A stretch of 64,000 nt of DNA from Marthasterias glacialis (lineage: Eukaryota; Echinodermata; Asteroidea; Forcipulatida; Asteriidae), in the NCBI GenBank assembly GCA_911728455.2, contig OU452219.1, positions 6,136,320 to 6,200,319 on the forward strand, written 5' to 3'. Of this stretch, positions 40,901 to 47,974 are shown in pieces. A program made the position numbers and the translations under genes. Numbering within the stretch: the stretch's first letter is position 1; every line of letters starts with the position of its first letter. A model generated the notes under the pieces. The model was not told the DNA's origin, made no database searches, and was given only the letters and a program-made list of their open reading frames with translations.

Positions 40901-42262
40901 AATAAGAGAGATTATTTCATGTGCGGTGTGACCGCAAACCTCACTAGAAGAAAGATACTGGTTTCACAGGTTTGATGCGATGCTAGTATTCAAATGGCAT
41001 GCTTACCTCTTCTCTGCCCTGACTTTCTTGCCGCACTGTGAGCACGTGTACATGTTGTCTCCCTCTAGGGTGTCTTTGACTGTCACTTCGTCTAACGATT
41101 CCTGTCAGACCCCAACAAATTAACAAAGGCTTATAAAACTCTCATAGGTTCAAAATGTCACACCGACATAGATGTCAAATTGATACAAAGTAAATGTTAT
41201 AAGGTCCTCCTGGAAGTTTTAGTCAAACGGTTTGGTTGCAATTGGGAAATTGCACTGTGCAAGAAGGTCAAATCTACCAAACCTACGATGCTGTTTCTCT
41301 GAGGTGACGATTTAAAAGCTTTCCAAATTCTCCAAAAGCTCATTTAGGCTTCATCAATGATCAAAAATGAACAGCTAGAGATAGAGAAACACATAGGCTA
41401 TAGACCACTTGCACTCTCGTCACATGCAGCCGTCTGCCATGTAAAAATGACGGTAAACGTGTAAACCCAGTGTCGCATAAAATGCGCCCCGCACTGTATC
41501 ACCCATAGGGACATAGGACTCCCAAAATGGTGATTTATTATCCTACCAAGAATTACAGTGATAATAAATCGATTCTGAAAGAGCCCCATTCCACGCTCCA
41601 TTGCCTTGATTTTAATTTTTCTGCAACAGTGTGTATTCTTGTATGATTTTTTACCCATGGTGGCTGTGCCCTTCCTTTTTAGTGTAGTACCATTTTCTTT
41701 TTTTTTCCCTACAGTCTTTATTTATTCTAGTGCACTGTTTTACTTTCTGATGTTTGTTTTGGCAGGACCATAACTAAATGCCTTCTTTCAATCATTTTGT
41801 TTCAGCTCTATTATTATGTACTTTGGATTATTATTTTATTATTTATTATTTCTTTCTTTCAGGTGATGAAACCAAGGGACCCTCAAAAGTGACTTGCAAT
41901 GTGACCACATAGGCCTGAAGAACTGTCAGTCTGAGATGTGTGAGGAAAACCCCAAATAGGGAAAACCCACGCAGTCAGGTAGGGACTGAAAACCCAATCC
42001 ACATGCAAGGCTCCAGTCCGGGATTCGAACCGGGGTCACAGAGGTGAAAGGCAGGAGAAGAAACCACTGAGCCAACACGAATGGATGTTTTCTTATTGTA
42101 ACTTTCTCGCAATTTGGCCTGCCGGCCATAAGTTAAACGAAATGACCGAATAGACATACATATAGTTATGATTAGTTCACTCACATAGAGATTTTTCATA
42201 TCAGCAACCTGACATCTGACTGTGCAAAACTCTTCTGTTGTACTACTCACATGAGGGCAGTC
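12852..42262 (-). CDS. USP34: USP34, C-terminal half (35 exons)
   Basis: A giant ubiquitin-specific protease (family C19) that removes ubiquitin from substrates; in vertebrates it is linked to Wnt/axin signalling. Thirty-five exons join without a break in frame: 4,491 nt, 1,496 residues plus stop (TGA at 12852-12854, minus strand). Recognition rests on near-continuous similarity to remembered USP34: zinc-ribbon CSQC, the catalytic His box VTVHTGTADGGHYYSF, WYMFNDAEVKPFDS, GGPPGVPPFTPIILQRIW, LPAYYGLLRLCC and FRVLLENDEDRL. The vertebrate protein is about 3,550 residues, so about 2,000 N-terminal residues, including the catalytic Cys box, lie beyond this window or have been lost. The first visible exon (42185-42262) begins at a proper splice acceptor. 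The receptor array sits immediately upstream on the other strand. Introns hold only repeats as far as I can see. Exon coordinates are given in the four block entries. Confidence 0.96.
15443..15664. repeat. 12-14 bp minisatellite beside a USP34 splice donor
   Basis: Tandem copies of 'acagaatactct' and variants (acagaatactctt, acagaatactcc) fill about 220 bp. The array ends at the donor of the exon at 15667-15804, so the intron begins 'gtgagtagagtattctg' within repeat-like sequence. The repeat keeps several frames open by chance; the encoded repetitive peptides are not genes. Confidence 0.85.
16018..16080. repeat. 63-bp imperfect palindrome
   Basis: Arms 'ataatcacttggtgaaatct' (16018-16037) and 'agattttaccaagtgattat' (16061-16080) are inverted with one mismatch in 20, around a 23-bp loop. 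It may be a tiny fold-back element. It lies in intron sequence just downstream of the USP34 exon at 16138-16217. Confidence 0.7.
17738..17953. repeat. Direct duplication of a MITE-related segment
   Basis: Two near-identical copies of about 104 bp stand in tandem (17738-17841 and 17849-17952), each containing 'atccactgtggttttgaatg' and 'gatgaatgcatctacacagt' or 'ggtgaatgcatctacacagt'. The same motifs occur in the TTAA-flanked elements at 20271-20500 and 30930-31133. Confidence 0.7.
18376..18541 (+). repeat. tRNA-derived SINE, family 1
   Basis: Plus-strand copy: head 'gtggtctaatggttagacgt', B-box 'gggttcaaatccc', end 'cagtgctcgacacacctcgg'. It lies in the intron upstream of USP34 exon 18145-18249. 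Confidence 0.7.
19666..27827 (-). CDS. USP34: USP34 exons: post-catalytic region, part 2
   Basis: Exons in order: 27680-27827, 26888-26985, 26237-26318, 25252-25337, 24147-24230, 23384-23490, 22634-22811, 21927-22084, 21223-21301, 20672-20798, 19666-19773. They encode VSEFNPIQVLDWLAAQTPRNKMAHHW, AAFLLISLVPDAHFRQSF, VIILQQIYSILLKHL, GTTKLVAYFSVLSHC, FMDLWNLYQPKLSEP, MLQFWYNACVDVPEN, LPAYYGLLRLCCQQSP, FRVLLENDEDRLGV, HMMYQEATACHVTGDLVELL and VKQSLLQWQERLEFAQKLL. No stop or frame shift was seen. Confidence 0.95.
20271..20500. mobile_element. piggyBac-type MITE with TTAA flanks
   Basis: The element runs from TTAA (20271-20274) plus CCCTCCTACT to AGTAGGAGGG plus TTAA (20497-20500): a perfect 10-bp inverted terminus starting CCC and bounded by TTAA, the signature of piggyBac-class insertion. 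The 222-bp body has no coding capacity. Relatives are at 30930-31133 and 17738-17953. Confidence 0.7.
20987..21206 (+). repeat. tRNA-derived SINE, family 1, near full length
   Basis: It includes the extra upstream segment 'ttattaatccctgatgcaat...ggtttgcggtatctcctgct' seen also in the 35961 copy, then a degenerate head, B-box 'gggttcgaatccca', and an end at 'cagtgcttatcacag'. It stops 16 bp before USP34 exon 21223-21301, close to its splice donor. Confidence 0.65.
21476..21650. repeat. Inverted-repeat element with 'gcttagca' motifs
   Basis: Repeated 'gctaagcac' and 'gcttagcac' motifs arranged as inverted pairs around 'ggttaccagcc...tggttccctgc' give a fold-back structure. A relative lies at 33345-33640. 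It is probably a MITE family; its borders are approximate. Confidence 0.45.
24780..24890 (+). repeat. SINE family 2, 3' fragment
   Basis: Contains 'cacctagagtggccttgtgc' and 'cttgtgataggcgactta', matching the 3' end of the element at 2696-3036. Confidence 0.5.
25353..25615. repeat. Dispersed repeat beginning 'ttatcacaaaagcaagagtgg'-like
   Basis: It shares 'gcgtcccatatcc', 'ccgtattccacgag' and 'gtgtgata' with the element at 26388-26785. It contains inverted sub-segments (tttatcttcaagcaaac and gtttgcttgaagata), suggesting a MITE. It is intronic, upstream of exon 25252-25337. Confidence 0.5.
26007..26187. repeat. 9-bp minisatellite (ACGATTGGA)n
   Basis: About 19-20 near-perfect copies of a 9-bp unit. 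Because 9 is a multiple of 3, several frames on both strands stay open and give repetitive peptides; none is a gene. It lies 50 bp inside the intron after USP34 exon 26237-26318. Confidence 0.95.
26388..26785. repeat. Dispersed repeat, relative of 25353-25615
   Basis: Motifs 'gcgtcccatatcccacgagg', 'ccgtattccacgagcg' and 'gagtgtgatacc' match the 25353 element. This copy is longer and contains a short internal inverted pair around 'cccatatcccacgaggccac...gtgggatatggg'-like sequence (26448-26483). Confidence 0.5.
27048..27315. repeat. Head-to-head pair of SINE family 1 copies
   Basis: A reverse-strand copy (27048-27196, 'cagcagatgtctcaccac...') is followed by a forward copy (27197-27315, 'gacatctgctccagaatggc', B-box 'gggttcgaatcac'). 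Together they could form a fold-back transcript. A further short 3' fragment lies at 27455-27500. Confidence 0.55.
28519..36739 (-). CDS. USP34: USP34 exons: post-catalytic region, part 1
   Basis: Exons in order: 36599-36739, 35490-35603, 33966-34046, 33201-33283, 32443-32524, 32088-32174, 30653-30727, 29940-30134, 28982-29131, 28519-28623. The product runs WIWQDNKNYLRD, TLPDPSQVQLMASK, EKPTMLQWMELMTKQF, NDDWWPQQILIKCP, CVTRFIKKLLSI, IEHGVRPQSKHLTEYF, an acidic stretch DDDNEDDEDEDD, then LEKMISLIAYLVD, GFPFLFQQIRD and GGPPGVPPF. This is the long helical-repeat (armadillo-like) region that follows the catalytic fold in USP9X/USP24/USP34-type enzymes. Each exon boundary keeps frame and has GT-AG signals. 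Confidence 0.95.
29180..29534. mobile_element. MITE-like element with imperfect inverted ends
   Basis: The left end 'atatgtgacgccccacgcc...caggcactcctc' is the imperfect reverse complement of the right end 'gaagtgcctggttgtggcatggagagtcacatat'. The 355-bp body has no long frame. It sits in the intron between USP34 exons 29940-30134 and 28982-29131. Confidence 0.55.
30930..31133. mobile_element. piggyBac-type MITE, decayed
   Basis: It starts TTAA-CCCTCCTACTGTCTGACC (30930 on), like the element at 20271, and ends at 'gagTTAA' (31130-31133) with a degraded right terminus. It shares 'ggtgaatgcatccacacagt' with 17738-17953. Confidence 0.55.
31543..31616 (+). repeat. tRNA-like element, copy 1
   Basis: A 74-nt cloverleaf-like sequence: acceptor GGCTGGT/ATCAGCC, D-arm with A-box 'tagctcagttggtagagc', B-box 'gggttcgagtcc'. 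The anticodon loop lacks the usual T33 and both the anticodon and T stems have a mismatch, so it is probably a tRNA-derived repeat. An identical copy with the same tail (aaattttctttgctcacgc) is 320 bp downstream. Confidence 0.6.
31863..32039. repeat. tRNA-like copy 2 within a perfect 132-bp palindrome
   Basis: The second tRNA-like copy (31863-31936, plus) is followed by its own tail, an AT dinucleotide run, and then a reverse-strand repeat of tail plus tRNA 3' half. Positions 31908-32039 form a perfect palindrome: two 59-bp arms (aggtcgcgggttcgagtc... and its complement) around (AT)7. It lies 49 bp from USP34 exon 32088-32174, next to its donor. Confidence 0.85.
33345..33640. repeat. Fold-back repeat related to 21476-21650
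   Basis: Shares 'gctgcttagc', 'tggttccctgc' and 'gctaagcac' motifs with the 21476 element, with a second inverted set after 'gggcccaatttcataacgct'. Borders are approximate. Confidence 0.4.
34579..34841. mobile_element. MITE with 40-bp terminal inverted repeats, TA flanks
   Basis: The ends are inverted: 'gcaaagattatagagcgccg' onward at 34581-34620 and its complement at 34800-34839 (one mismatch seen), each bounded by TA. The 259-bp body shows further pairing potential (ggcgcc, atggcgcc). TA flanks with long terminal repeats fit a Tc1/mariner-type non-autonomous element. Intronic in USP34. Confidence 0.75.
35020..35445 (-). repeat. SINE family 3 with internally amplified 87-bp segment
   Basis: Sequence around 'gggaaaacccactcaatcag' is followed by about four tandem copies of a segment with 'aggcaggcaaagaaaccact', 'aagccaacccgatt' and 'ccaacatgacaggccccggt' (period about 87 bp). 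Single copies of the family occur at 36385-36545 and 41930-42085. The reverse strand carries a B-box-like 'ggattcgaacaggg' complement, consistent with a tRNA-derived origin. Confidence 0.6.
35813..35960. repeat. Fold-back pair of SINE family 1 tails
   Basis: 'acccatacaccgatgtgtgt...actcagtactttccc' (about 35814-35861) is followed by its complement '...aaagtactgagtatacagtg...ttggtgtatgggt' (35899-35943). Two truncated SINE 3' ends thus face each other with about 40 bp between. Confidence 0.75.
35961..36210 (+). repeat. tRNA-derived SINE, family 1, full-length copy
   Basis: The best-preserved copy: upstream segment 'tccttatccccgatgc'-like, head 'tagtctagttggtaagacat', B-box 'gggttcgaatacc', body 'cctgtgatttttttcacag', end 'cagtgcttaacacacatcgg'. 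It defines the length of the family at about 245 bp. Confidence 0.75.
36385..36545 (-). repeat. SINE family 3
   Basis: Contains 'gggaggaaaaccctaaatag', 'gggaaaacccacgctatcag' and 'aggattcgaaccagtgtcca'-like sequence, matching 41930-42085. It lies close to the donor of USP34 exon 36599-36739. Confidence 0.6.
37109..42262 (-). CDS. USP34: USP34 exons: second half of the catalytic domain
   Basis: Exons in transcript order: 42185-42262, 41007-41101, 39862-40025, 38649-38854, 37776-37829, 37109-37213. They encode DCPHVSSTTEEF..., the fingers with a CxxC (YTCSQCGKK), the SFNTMRYTFNMVTMMKEKVNTH palm segment, the catalytic His at visible residue 139 (ADGGHYYSF) with WYMFND at 155-160, and THSAYMLFYERC closing the fold. 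All recognised catalytic-domain residues in this part are kept, so nothing suggests loss of activity. The missing Cys box (expected upstream) is not found between 42263 and 64000 on this strand. The acceptor of exon 37109-37213 has been copied into the preceding intron as a minisatellite (37195-37690). Confidence 0.95.
37195..37690. repeat. USP34: ~49-bp minisatellite derived from a USP34 exon start
   Basis: The unit 'ggcactgtgggtctgtagatgcaaataata' plus spacer recurs at about 37202, 37252, 37301, 37351, 37401, 37450, 37499 and, decayed, 37665. The first copy is the real 5' edge of exon 37109-37213: on the minus strand 'gcatctacag' is the acceptor and 'acccacagtgcc' the codons THSA. The upstream intron therefore holds repeated copies of this acceptor and exon start. 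Confidence 0.9.
38189..38378. mobile_element. MITE with 24-bp perfect TIRs and (CAAGCC)n core
   Basis: Perfect inverted 24-bp ends: 38189-38212 (GGCCGTTTTCGAAACCACGG...) and 38355-38378. Between them is a hexanucleotide array of about a dozen CAAGCC units (38277-38345), whose unit equals the inner end of the terminal repeat. No transposase frame. Confidence 0.8.
38950..39362 (-). repeat. SINE family 2, long form
   Basis: On the minus strand: head 'atggccgagcggataagaac', B-box 'gggttcaagtccc', body 'gatgggacgtaaagccgtag' and 'aaagaacccagtgacat', end 'aaagcgctatataaaaactg'. The open frames here on the minus strand are translations of the SINE. Confidence 0.75.
40180..40506 (-). repeat. tRNA-derived SINE, family 2
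   Basis: Reverse-strand partner of the 2696-3036 element: 'gtggttgagcggtttagtgc', 'gtgggttcgaatccca', 'agctgtgctgtgaagagact'. Intronic between USP34 exons 41007-41101 and 39862-40025. Confidence 0.75.
41930..42085 (-). repeat. SINE family 3
   Basis: Contains 'gaaaaccccaaatagggaaa', 'acccacgcagtcaggtaggg', 'ccgggattcgaaccggggtc' and 'gaaaccactgagccaacacg'. It ends 100 bp from the donor of USP34 exon 42185-42262. Confidence 0.6.
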
Positions 42263-42344
42263 CTGAAAAAACAAAAAAACAAACAAACACTGGAAGACGT
42301 AAATGTTTGTTACTCTGCACTCGGAACCATAAACTTCATGATCC

Positions 42345-42520
42345 AAAATACTGACTCAACATTATAATAACAAATTCTTTTATATCGCCAAAGTCCATGT
42401 ATAAAAATAGATGCTCAAGGCACTTCACAAAGAAACAAAAAAATAAGGCAATTGGAATTAAAGATAAAAACTACACAAGTGAACTAAACAGCAAGATAAA
42501 AGCATAAAAGTGAACCAAAC
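42345..42520. repeat. Candidate LINE/SINE 3' tail
   Basis: 'ttcttttatatcgccaaagt...tgctcaaggcacttcacaa' resembles the 'tatatagcgcc...caaggcgctttaca' termini common at 3' ends of retroelements in marine invertebrates. It lies in the 500-bp gap between the last visible USP34 exon and the receptor array; nothing else is seen there. Confidence 0.3.
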
Positions 42521-42723
42521 ATAAAACACTCCTTATAAAGCCAGGGCCAAGCGAAAACGAATACGAAGCGGATTTTGGTGACGCAACAATTCTGTACGCG
42601 CCGCTGGGGAGTTGTGACGCAAGAAAATTCACTTTGCTGTCGCAATTCACCTGAAGTATGAACCGGATTTTATGCTCTCCATGGGTGGCTTATCAGAGTC
42701 TCTTTGATCTCGCCCATGGTTGA

Positions 42724-42724
<1 letters not shown>

Positions 42725-42762
<38 letters not shown>
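42725..42762. repeat. (GAT)n microsatellite at the left edge of the receptor array
   Basis: About twelve GAT/ATG triplets run directly into the first recognisable receptor-like sequence (gggattggtgaaaatctga). It marks the left border of the array. Confidence 0.9.
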
Positions 42763-42958
42763 GGATTGGTGAAAATCTGAACATGCCTTAAAGTTATTTA
42801 CTTTTTTAAATCTTCTGTAATAAATGAACTCTGTGTAAAATCAAATAATCTATGTCTTCAGGACACGATATCTTGCTGCATTAGTCAAACTCTATACAAG
42901 TCAAGAAGAGGTTAACCAGCAGTTTATCCTAGAACATAACCAAAGTGTCTTAAAGCTT
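42760..42958 (+). pseudogene. Highly decayed GPCR 3'-end relic
   Basis: 'gggattggtgaaaatctgaacatgcc', then 'cttctgtaataaatgaactctgtg', 'aatctatgtcttcaggacac' and 'atatcttgctgcattagtca' line up with the receptor segment from extracellular loop 3 through TM7 to the Cys-rich tail, but with stops and deletions. It is followed by 'gaagaggttaaccagcagtt', the 3'-region motif of the units. Confidence 0.8.
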
Positions 42959-43270
42959 GTGAGGAAAAAACAGAAAGTGGTTAACAACCTGATGGTTGTT
43001 GTTAGGGTACTGATTGTCTGCTGGACACCAGCAGTTCTTTGGGAAAAGTTATGGTTTTGGGATTGGTGCGGATCTGAAAATGAGTATACATTAGTGACTT
43101 TTTTTACTCTTCTGTACTACATGAACTCTGTGATAAATCCCATAATCTATGTCTTTAAATACAAGAAGTTTCGCAAAGGTCTTCAAGACATGATATGTTG
43201 CTGCATTGATCGTGCTCTCAGGCCAAACCAGATTGGTGTTGAGATTGCTATGGATGAACATAATGCATAG
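42959..43270 (+). pseudogene. GPCR fragment, TM6 to C-terminus
   Basis: An open frame of 103 codons matches residues from about R242 to A343 of the intact receptors: LMVVVRVLIVCWTPAVLW (TM6, CWxP), WDWCGSENEYT (loop 3), MNSVINPIIYVF (TM7, NPxxY) and CCCIDRALRPNQIGVEIAMDEHNA. TM1-TM5 are absent. Upstream, 3'-region sequence of the preceding relic (aaccaaagtgtcttaaagct) joins directly to the TM6 part, so this copy arose by a deletion joining one unit's 3' region to the next unit's TM6. It has no start in context and cannot make a receptor. Confidence 0.9.
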
Positions 43271-44152
43271 AGGAGCATTACAAACCAACACCTACAAGAA
43301 CCGAAAAACAACGCTGATTATTCTGAATCATGTGTGCAATTAAATGCTAGTCAGGAAGAGGACAACCAGCAGTTTATCCTGGAACATAACCAAAGAGTCT
43401 TCAAACTTGTGATGATAGAAACCTTTGAAAACTCAAAGTTCCAAACTTCAAATCTACTCATTGCCAACTTCATTATGGTTACAGTTGTTGTGGGAAGTAA
43501 TGGAAGTAATGGAAGATACAAGAAACCACCGTACAGATATATCCCAACAACAAAATATATGGCTAAATCATTGAATAACTTCAATGAGATTACAAAAAAA
43601 AATTGGGCAGGAAAGAAGAAAGGTAGAGAAACATTAGAAAACCAACTCTCATGTTCCCTTGGATAGCATCAGTACTTTTGTCATAAACATAAACCCCAAT
43701 TAAATGTACAGTTGCTTTAATAATGCATTCGAATTTCCAGTTAGGAGACGATCAACTGACACATCAATTCCTAAAATGTCCAAACCAAGATCAAGAGTGT
43801 CACATGATGTCAAACCAATCACTCATACAGCAACAGCTATGAAATGCTCCAAGGGTATCTTAGTCATTACATTGTCTGTTTGGTCTTTATCAGTCTATCT
43901 TTGGTTTTAATTTGTGAACACTTTTAACTTTGTTACATACTTATTTTGTCCTGTACCATGCAATGTTGTATTTTAGAATTTGTGTTGATACAAATATTAT
44001 TATTACATGAAAAATGCACACAGTTCACTGATTTTCATGTTTTAGATTTTTACTGCCTGACAAATGAATGAACGAATTAATCAATGAAAAAAACAAAGAA
44101 AGATTGAGTGTGTAATTTTAGTTTCTTTCTTTTTTTGAGGGAGAGGGGGAAA

Positions 44153-44231
44153 GGACTAGAACAGGAATTGAACCTGTGACCTCTAATTATTATTAATGTG
44201 CCAGTGCTCTACCAACTGAGCTCTCTAGCCC
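44153..44231 (-). repeat. Antisense tRNA-like element, array copy 1
   Basis: On the minus strand: acceptor GGGCTAGA/TCTAGTCC, A-box 'gagctcagttggtagagc', B-box 'ggttcaattcc'. The anticodon arm is expanded by an AT-rich insertion (attaataataattag). Head and D-arm resemble tRNA-Lys. The insertion argues against a working tRNA. Confidence 0.65.
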
Positions 44232-45004
44232 TAATGTTGGCGGTCTCCCTATTTTCTCAAGATCTTTGTTTTGGGGGTGCCAGTCTGAAGCCATTCAACC
44301 TGGAACTGTCTTATAACCAGGGATCACACCCAAGTTTACAACACAACCTGGGAAGGGGCAGGACAGGGATTACCTTAAAGGGATGCGACTTTCAAATATC
44401 AAACAATAAAACACAACAGCAACTGAATGGGTAAATTCTAATTCAAATTTGGGGTGAACAAAGACAAAATGACTACAACAATTGTTCTAGTCAATTTTTC
44501 TTCGTTGAACCCCAAACAATTAAAATTTACCCAGCCAGTTATTATTGTGGTTTATTGCTTGATATGCATGTTTTTAACTGCATCCCCCACCCTCTGAAAT
44601 TATCTACTTCTGAAAATAAAAACCAAAATCTGGGACATGTTCAAAAGAGAAAGCAAACAGAAACATGACATTGACCTGTCACATAAATGGACTGAATTAA
44701 GTTACTGAATTCATTACCATGGTTTCCAGCTGAAAATGTTTAATTTGACTTTGAATTATTGTTATGAAGCATGAAATGCGATGGAGTGACGTCCCATCAA
44801 TATATTTTGACTACTCTTCCCTAAATTTTCCTCATTACCATTAACAAAGAAAAGAGTCCTCAGAAACAACAATTCATCTGCTAAGCAAACATTCAAAGAG
44901 AACCACTCACAGACAATATACAATACATGTACATGGCATTTTGACATATTCCTGCTCTCAGATTCTCCTGCAAGGCAACTGGCCATCACAGGCAGTTTCA
45001 AATA

Positions 45005-46035
45005 ATGGCAAACATTGCAGCATTAAACAGCAGTATTTATGATTCTAAAGACAGTGACAATTTGGAACAAAATGATGTTGTGAATGAAATAATCTACAAG
45101 TTTTGGATTGCAGAAGGTATCTTTGGAATGGTTTGCAACATTCTAGCTTGGCTTGTTATCCTTCGAACCAAAAACCTCCACAATATGACAAACTACTTGC
45201 TGGCATATCTTGCCGTCATTGATAGTTTAACTTGCTTTTTTGTATTCTTTTCTTATGCTTCATCTAAAATCGTACTTCACTCAACTTTAACTGGGCGAGA
45301 GCTTTACTGTCGACTTTTCGGCAATATCTTTTTACAGGCAGTAATGGCTTCTGTTTCAAGTCATACTCTGTGTGTGGTGACATATGAACGATATATAGGA
45401 ATTGTGTATCCACTGCACTATCAACACATGATATCGAGGAAGAAAGTCAGAATGATCGTTTTCATTACATGGGTGATATCACTTCTCATATCAACTCCTC
45501 GTCTTTTTTCAATACCAGCCAGTGAGGAAGCAACCAGTACACCGTGTATTTACAAATTTAATGCAGGCGCATTGAGGGTCATATCAGACAGTCTGTTCTT
45601 TCTCTTCAGCTACCTGCTCCCCATCCTTCTCATGAGTTGGGCTTACTACAAAATTCAAGTCACTCTCAAGAAAAATGCTCAGCAACTCCACCAACAAAAT
45701 GTGCAAGCAGCAGGAAATGAGCTTTTGAGGGCAAGACAGAAATGATCAACATGCTGATGGTTGTCATTGGGGCAATGATTGTTTGCTGGACACCAGCAGT
45801 TCTTTTGGGAACATTCTGCTTTTGGGATTGGTGCAGATCTGAACATGCCTTTACATTAGAGACTTTTTTTATTCTACTGTACTACATGAACTCTGTGATA
45901 AATCCCATAATCTATGTCTTTAAAAACAAGAAGTTTCGCAAAGGTCTTCAAGAAATGATATGTTGCTGCATTGGTCGTGCTCTCAGGCCAAACCAGATTG
46001 GTGTTGAGATTGCTATGGATGAACATAATGCATAG
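45005..46035 (+). pseudogene. GPCR copy 1, frameshifted
   Basis: Type A receptor sequence over its whole length, but one base is missing: intact copies read 'agacagaaagtgatcaac', this one 'agacagaaatgatcaac' (gap between 45742 and 45743). The frame hits TGA at 45743-45745 after 246 residues (TM1-TM5 and loop 3); the remaining TM6-tail part is open in the next frame to 46035. All class A landmarks except the join are intact. Upstream, this copy also lacks the 305-bp leader block found before every other copy. Two independent lesions make a sequencing error an unlikely sole explanation. Confidence 0.9.
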
Positions 46036-46822
46036 AGGAGCATCAAAAACCAACACCTACAAGAACCAAAAAACAACGCTGATTGTTCTGCATCATGTGT
46101 GCAATTAAATGCAAGTCAGGAAGAGGACAACCAGCAGTTTATCCTGGAACATAACCAAAGAGTCTTCAAACTTGTGATGATAGAAATCTTTGAAAACTCA
46201 AAGTTCCAAACTTCAAATCTACTCATTGCTAACTTTATTATGGTTACAGGTTTTTGGGTCGGAGATCACATGGAGTTATGGAAAATACAGGGAAAAAAAA
46301 CATAGAGATATATCTCAACAAGAACAAAAAATCTGGCTAAACCACTGAATAACTTTGATCAATGAGATCACAAAAAATAAACATCAACCTCAATTAGTTC
46401 TACAGTTGCTTTAATAATACACTTGAATTTCCAGTTAGGAAGCGATCTACTTTCACATCAATTCCTAAATTATCCAAACCAAGAGTGTCACATGATTTCA
46501 GACCAATCACTCATACAGCAACAGCTATGAAATGCTCCAAGGGTATCTTAGTCATTGGATTGTCTGTTTTGTCTTCATCATTTTATCTTCAGTTTTCATT
46601 TGTGGACACTTTCCACTTTGTTGTGCACTCATTTATCTTGTACCATGCAATGTTGTATTTTAGAATTTGTGTTGATACAAATATTATTACATGTAGAATG
46701 CACACAGTTCACTGATTTTCATGTTTTAGATTTTCACTACCTGACAAATGAATGAACGAATTAATCAATGAAAAAACAGAAAGAAAGACAGAATATGTAT
46801 TTTTAATTTTGGGGTAAAAAAA

Positions 46823-46896
46823 ATTACTAGAACAGGATTTGAACCTGTTACCTCCGGATTAATGCGCCAGTGCTCTACCAACTAAGCTATCTTGCC
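46823..46896 (-). repeat. Antisense tRNA-like element, array copy 2
   Basis: No anticodon-arm insertion here: 'gcactggcgcattaatccgg', B-box 'ggttcaaatcc', acceptor partly unpaired (gggcaag/ctagtaa). A Lys-like body with a degenerate anticodon. Confidence 0.6.
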
Positions 46897-47610
46897 CTAA
46901 TGTTTGCGGTCTCCCTATTTTCTCAAGATCTTTGTTTTGGGGGTGCCAGTCTGAAGCCATTCAACCTGGAACTGTCTTATAACCAGGGATCACACCCAAG
47001 TTTACAACACAACCTGGGAAGGGGCAGGGCAGGGATTACCTTAAAGGGATTCGACTTTCAAATATCAAACAATAAAACACAAGAGCAACTGAATGGGTAA
47101 ATTCTAATTCAAATTTGGGGTGAACAAAGACAACATGACTACAACAACTGTTCTAGTCAATTTTTCTTTGTTGAACCCAAAACAATTTAAATTTACCCAG
47201 TCAGTTATTATTGTGGCTTATTGCTTGATATGTGTATTTTTAACTGCATCCCCAACCCTCTGGAATAATCTACTTCTGAAAATAAAAACCGAAATCTGGA
47301 ACCAGGTCAAAAGAGAAAGCAAACAGAAACATGACATTGACCTGTCACATAAATGGACTGAATTCATCACCATGGTTTCTCGCTCAAACAGTTTATTTGA
47401 TTAATTATTGTTATGAAGCATGAAATGAAATCGCTTGATGTGATGGATTGACGTTCCATCAATATATTTTGACTACTCTTCCCTAAATTGTCCTCATCAC
47501 CATTAACAAAGAAGAGAGTCCTCTGACACAACAAATCATCTGCTATAAAGCAAACATTCAAAGAGATTAAGTCACAGATAATATACAATACATGTACATG
47601 GCATTTTGAC

Positions 47611-47974
47611 TGGTGACCTGTTCATGCTTAGCAAGGTTGTGTACTGAGTAGCTCCATGATAAAGGCTCAGAACGTCAGTCTGACAATCTTATTCAATCAA
47701 TGTAATGATGTAAAGTGCAGTGATGCAAAGTGATGAACAGTCTCAAACAAGACAGACATTCAAATACCAACGGCAGGTAACAACCTGAATCTTTTTGTGA
47801 ATCACTGAAGAGAGTAAGGTGAGCAAAGCCTTCAGAGCTTCAAGAAGATCCTTGGACAAACACCATCTTTAGATCCCAAAAGTCAATTAGCTAATATCAT
47901 CAAGATTTGTATGACATATTCCTGCTCTCAGATTCTCCTGCAAGGAATCTGGCCATCACAGGCACTTTGCAATA
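47611..47974 (+). promoter_or_regulatory. Conserved leader block of GPCR copy 2
   Basis: A 364-bp block ending at the ATG, shared by all copies except the 45005 pseudogene. It contains possible 5' splice sites (CAG|GTAACA, GT at 47777; AAG|GTGAGC, GT at 47821) and possible acceptors (ctctcag ending 47931; cacag ending 47961, 13 bp before ATG), so a short 5' UTR intron is plausible. This copy lacks 20 bp (gctggattttactgtgctta) between two 'gcttag' repeats. No clear TATA box. Confidence 0.45.

Noticed and set aside
42263..42760. Missing upstream USP34 exon near the array edge
   Set aside because: I looked for a coding block with splice signals on the minus strand and saw only retroelement-tail-like sequence and a GAT microsatellite.
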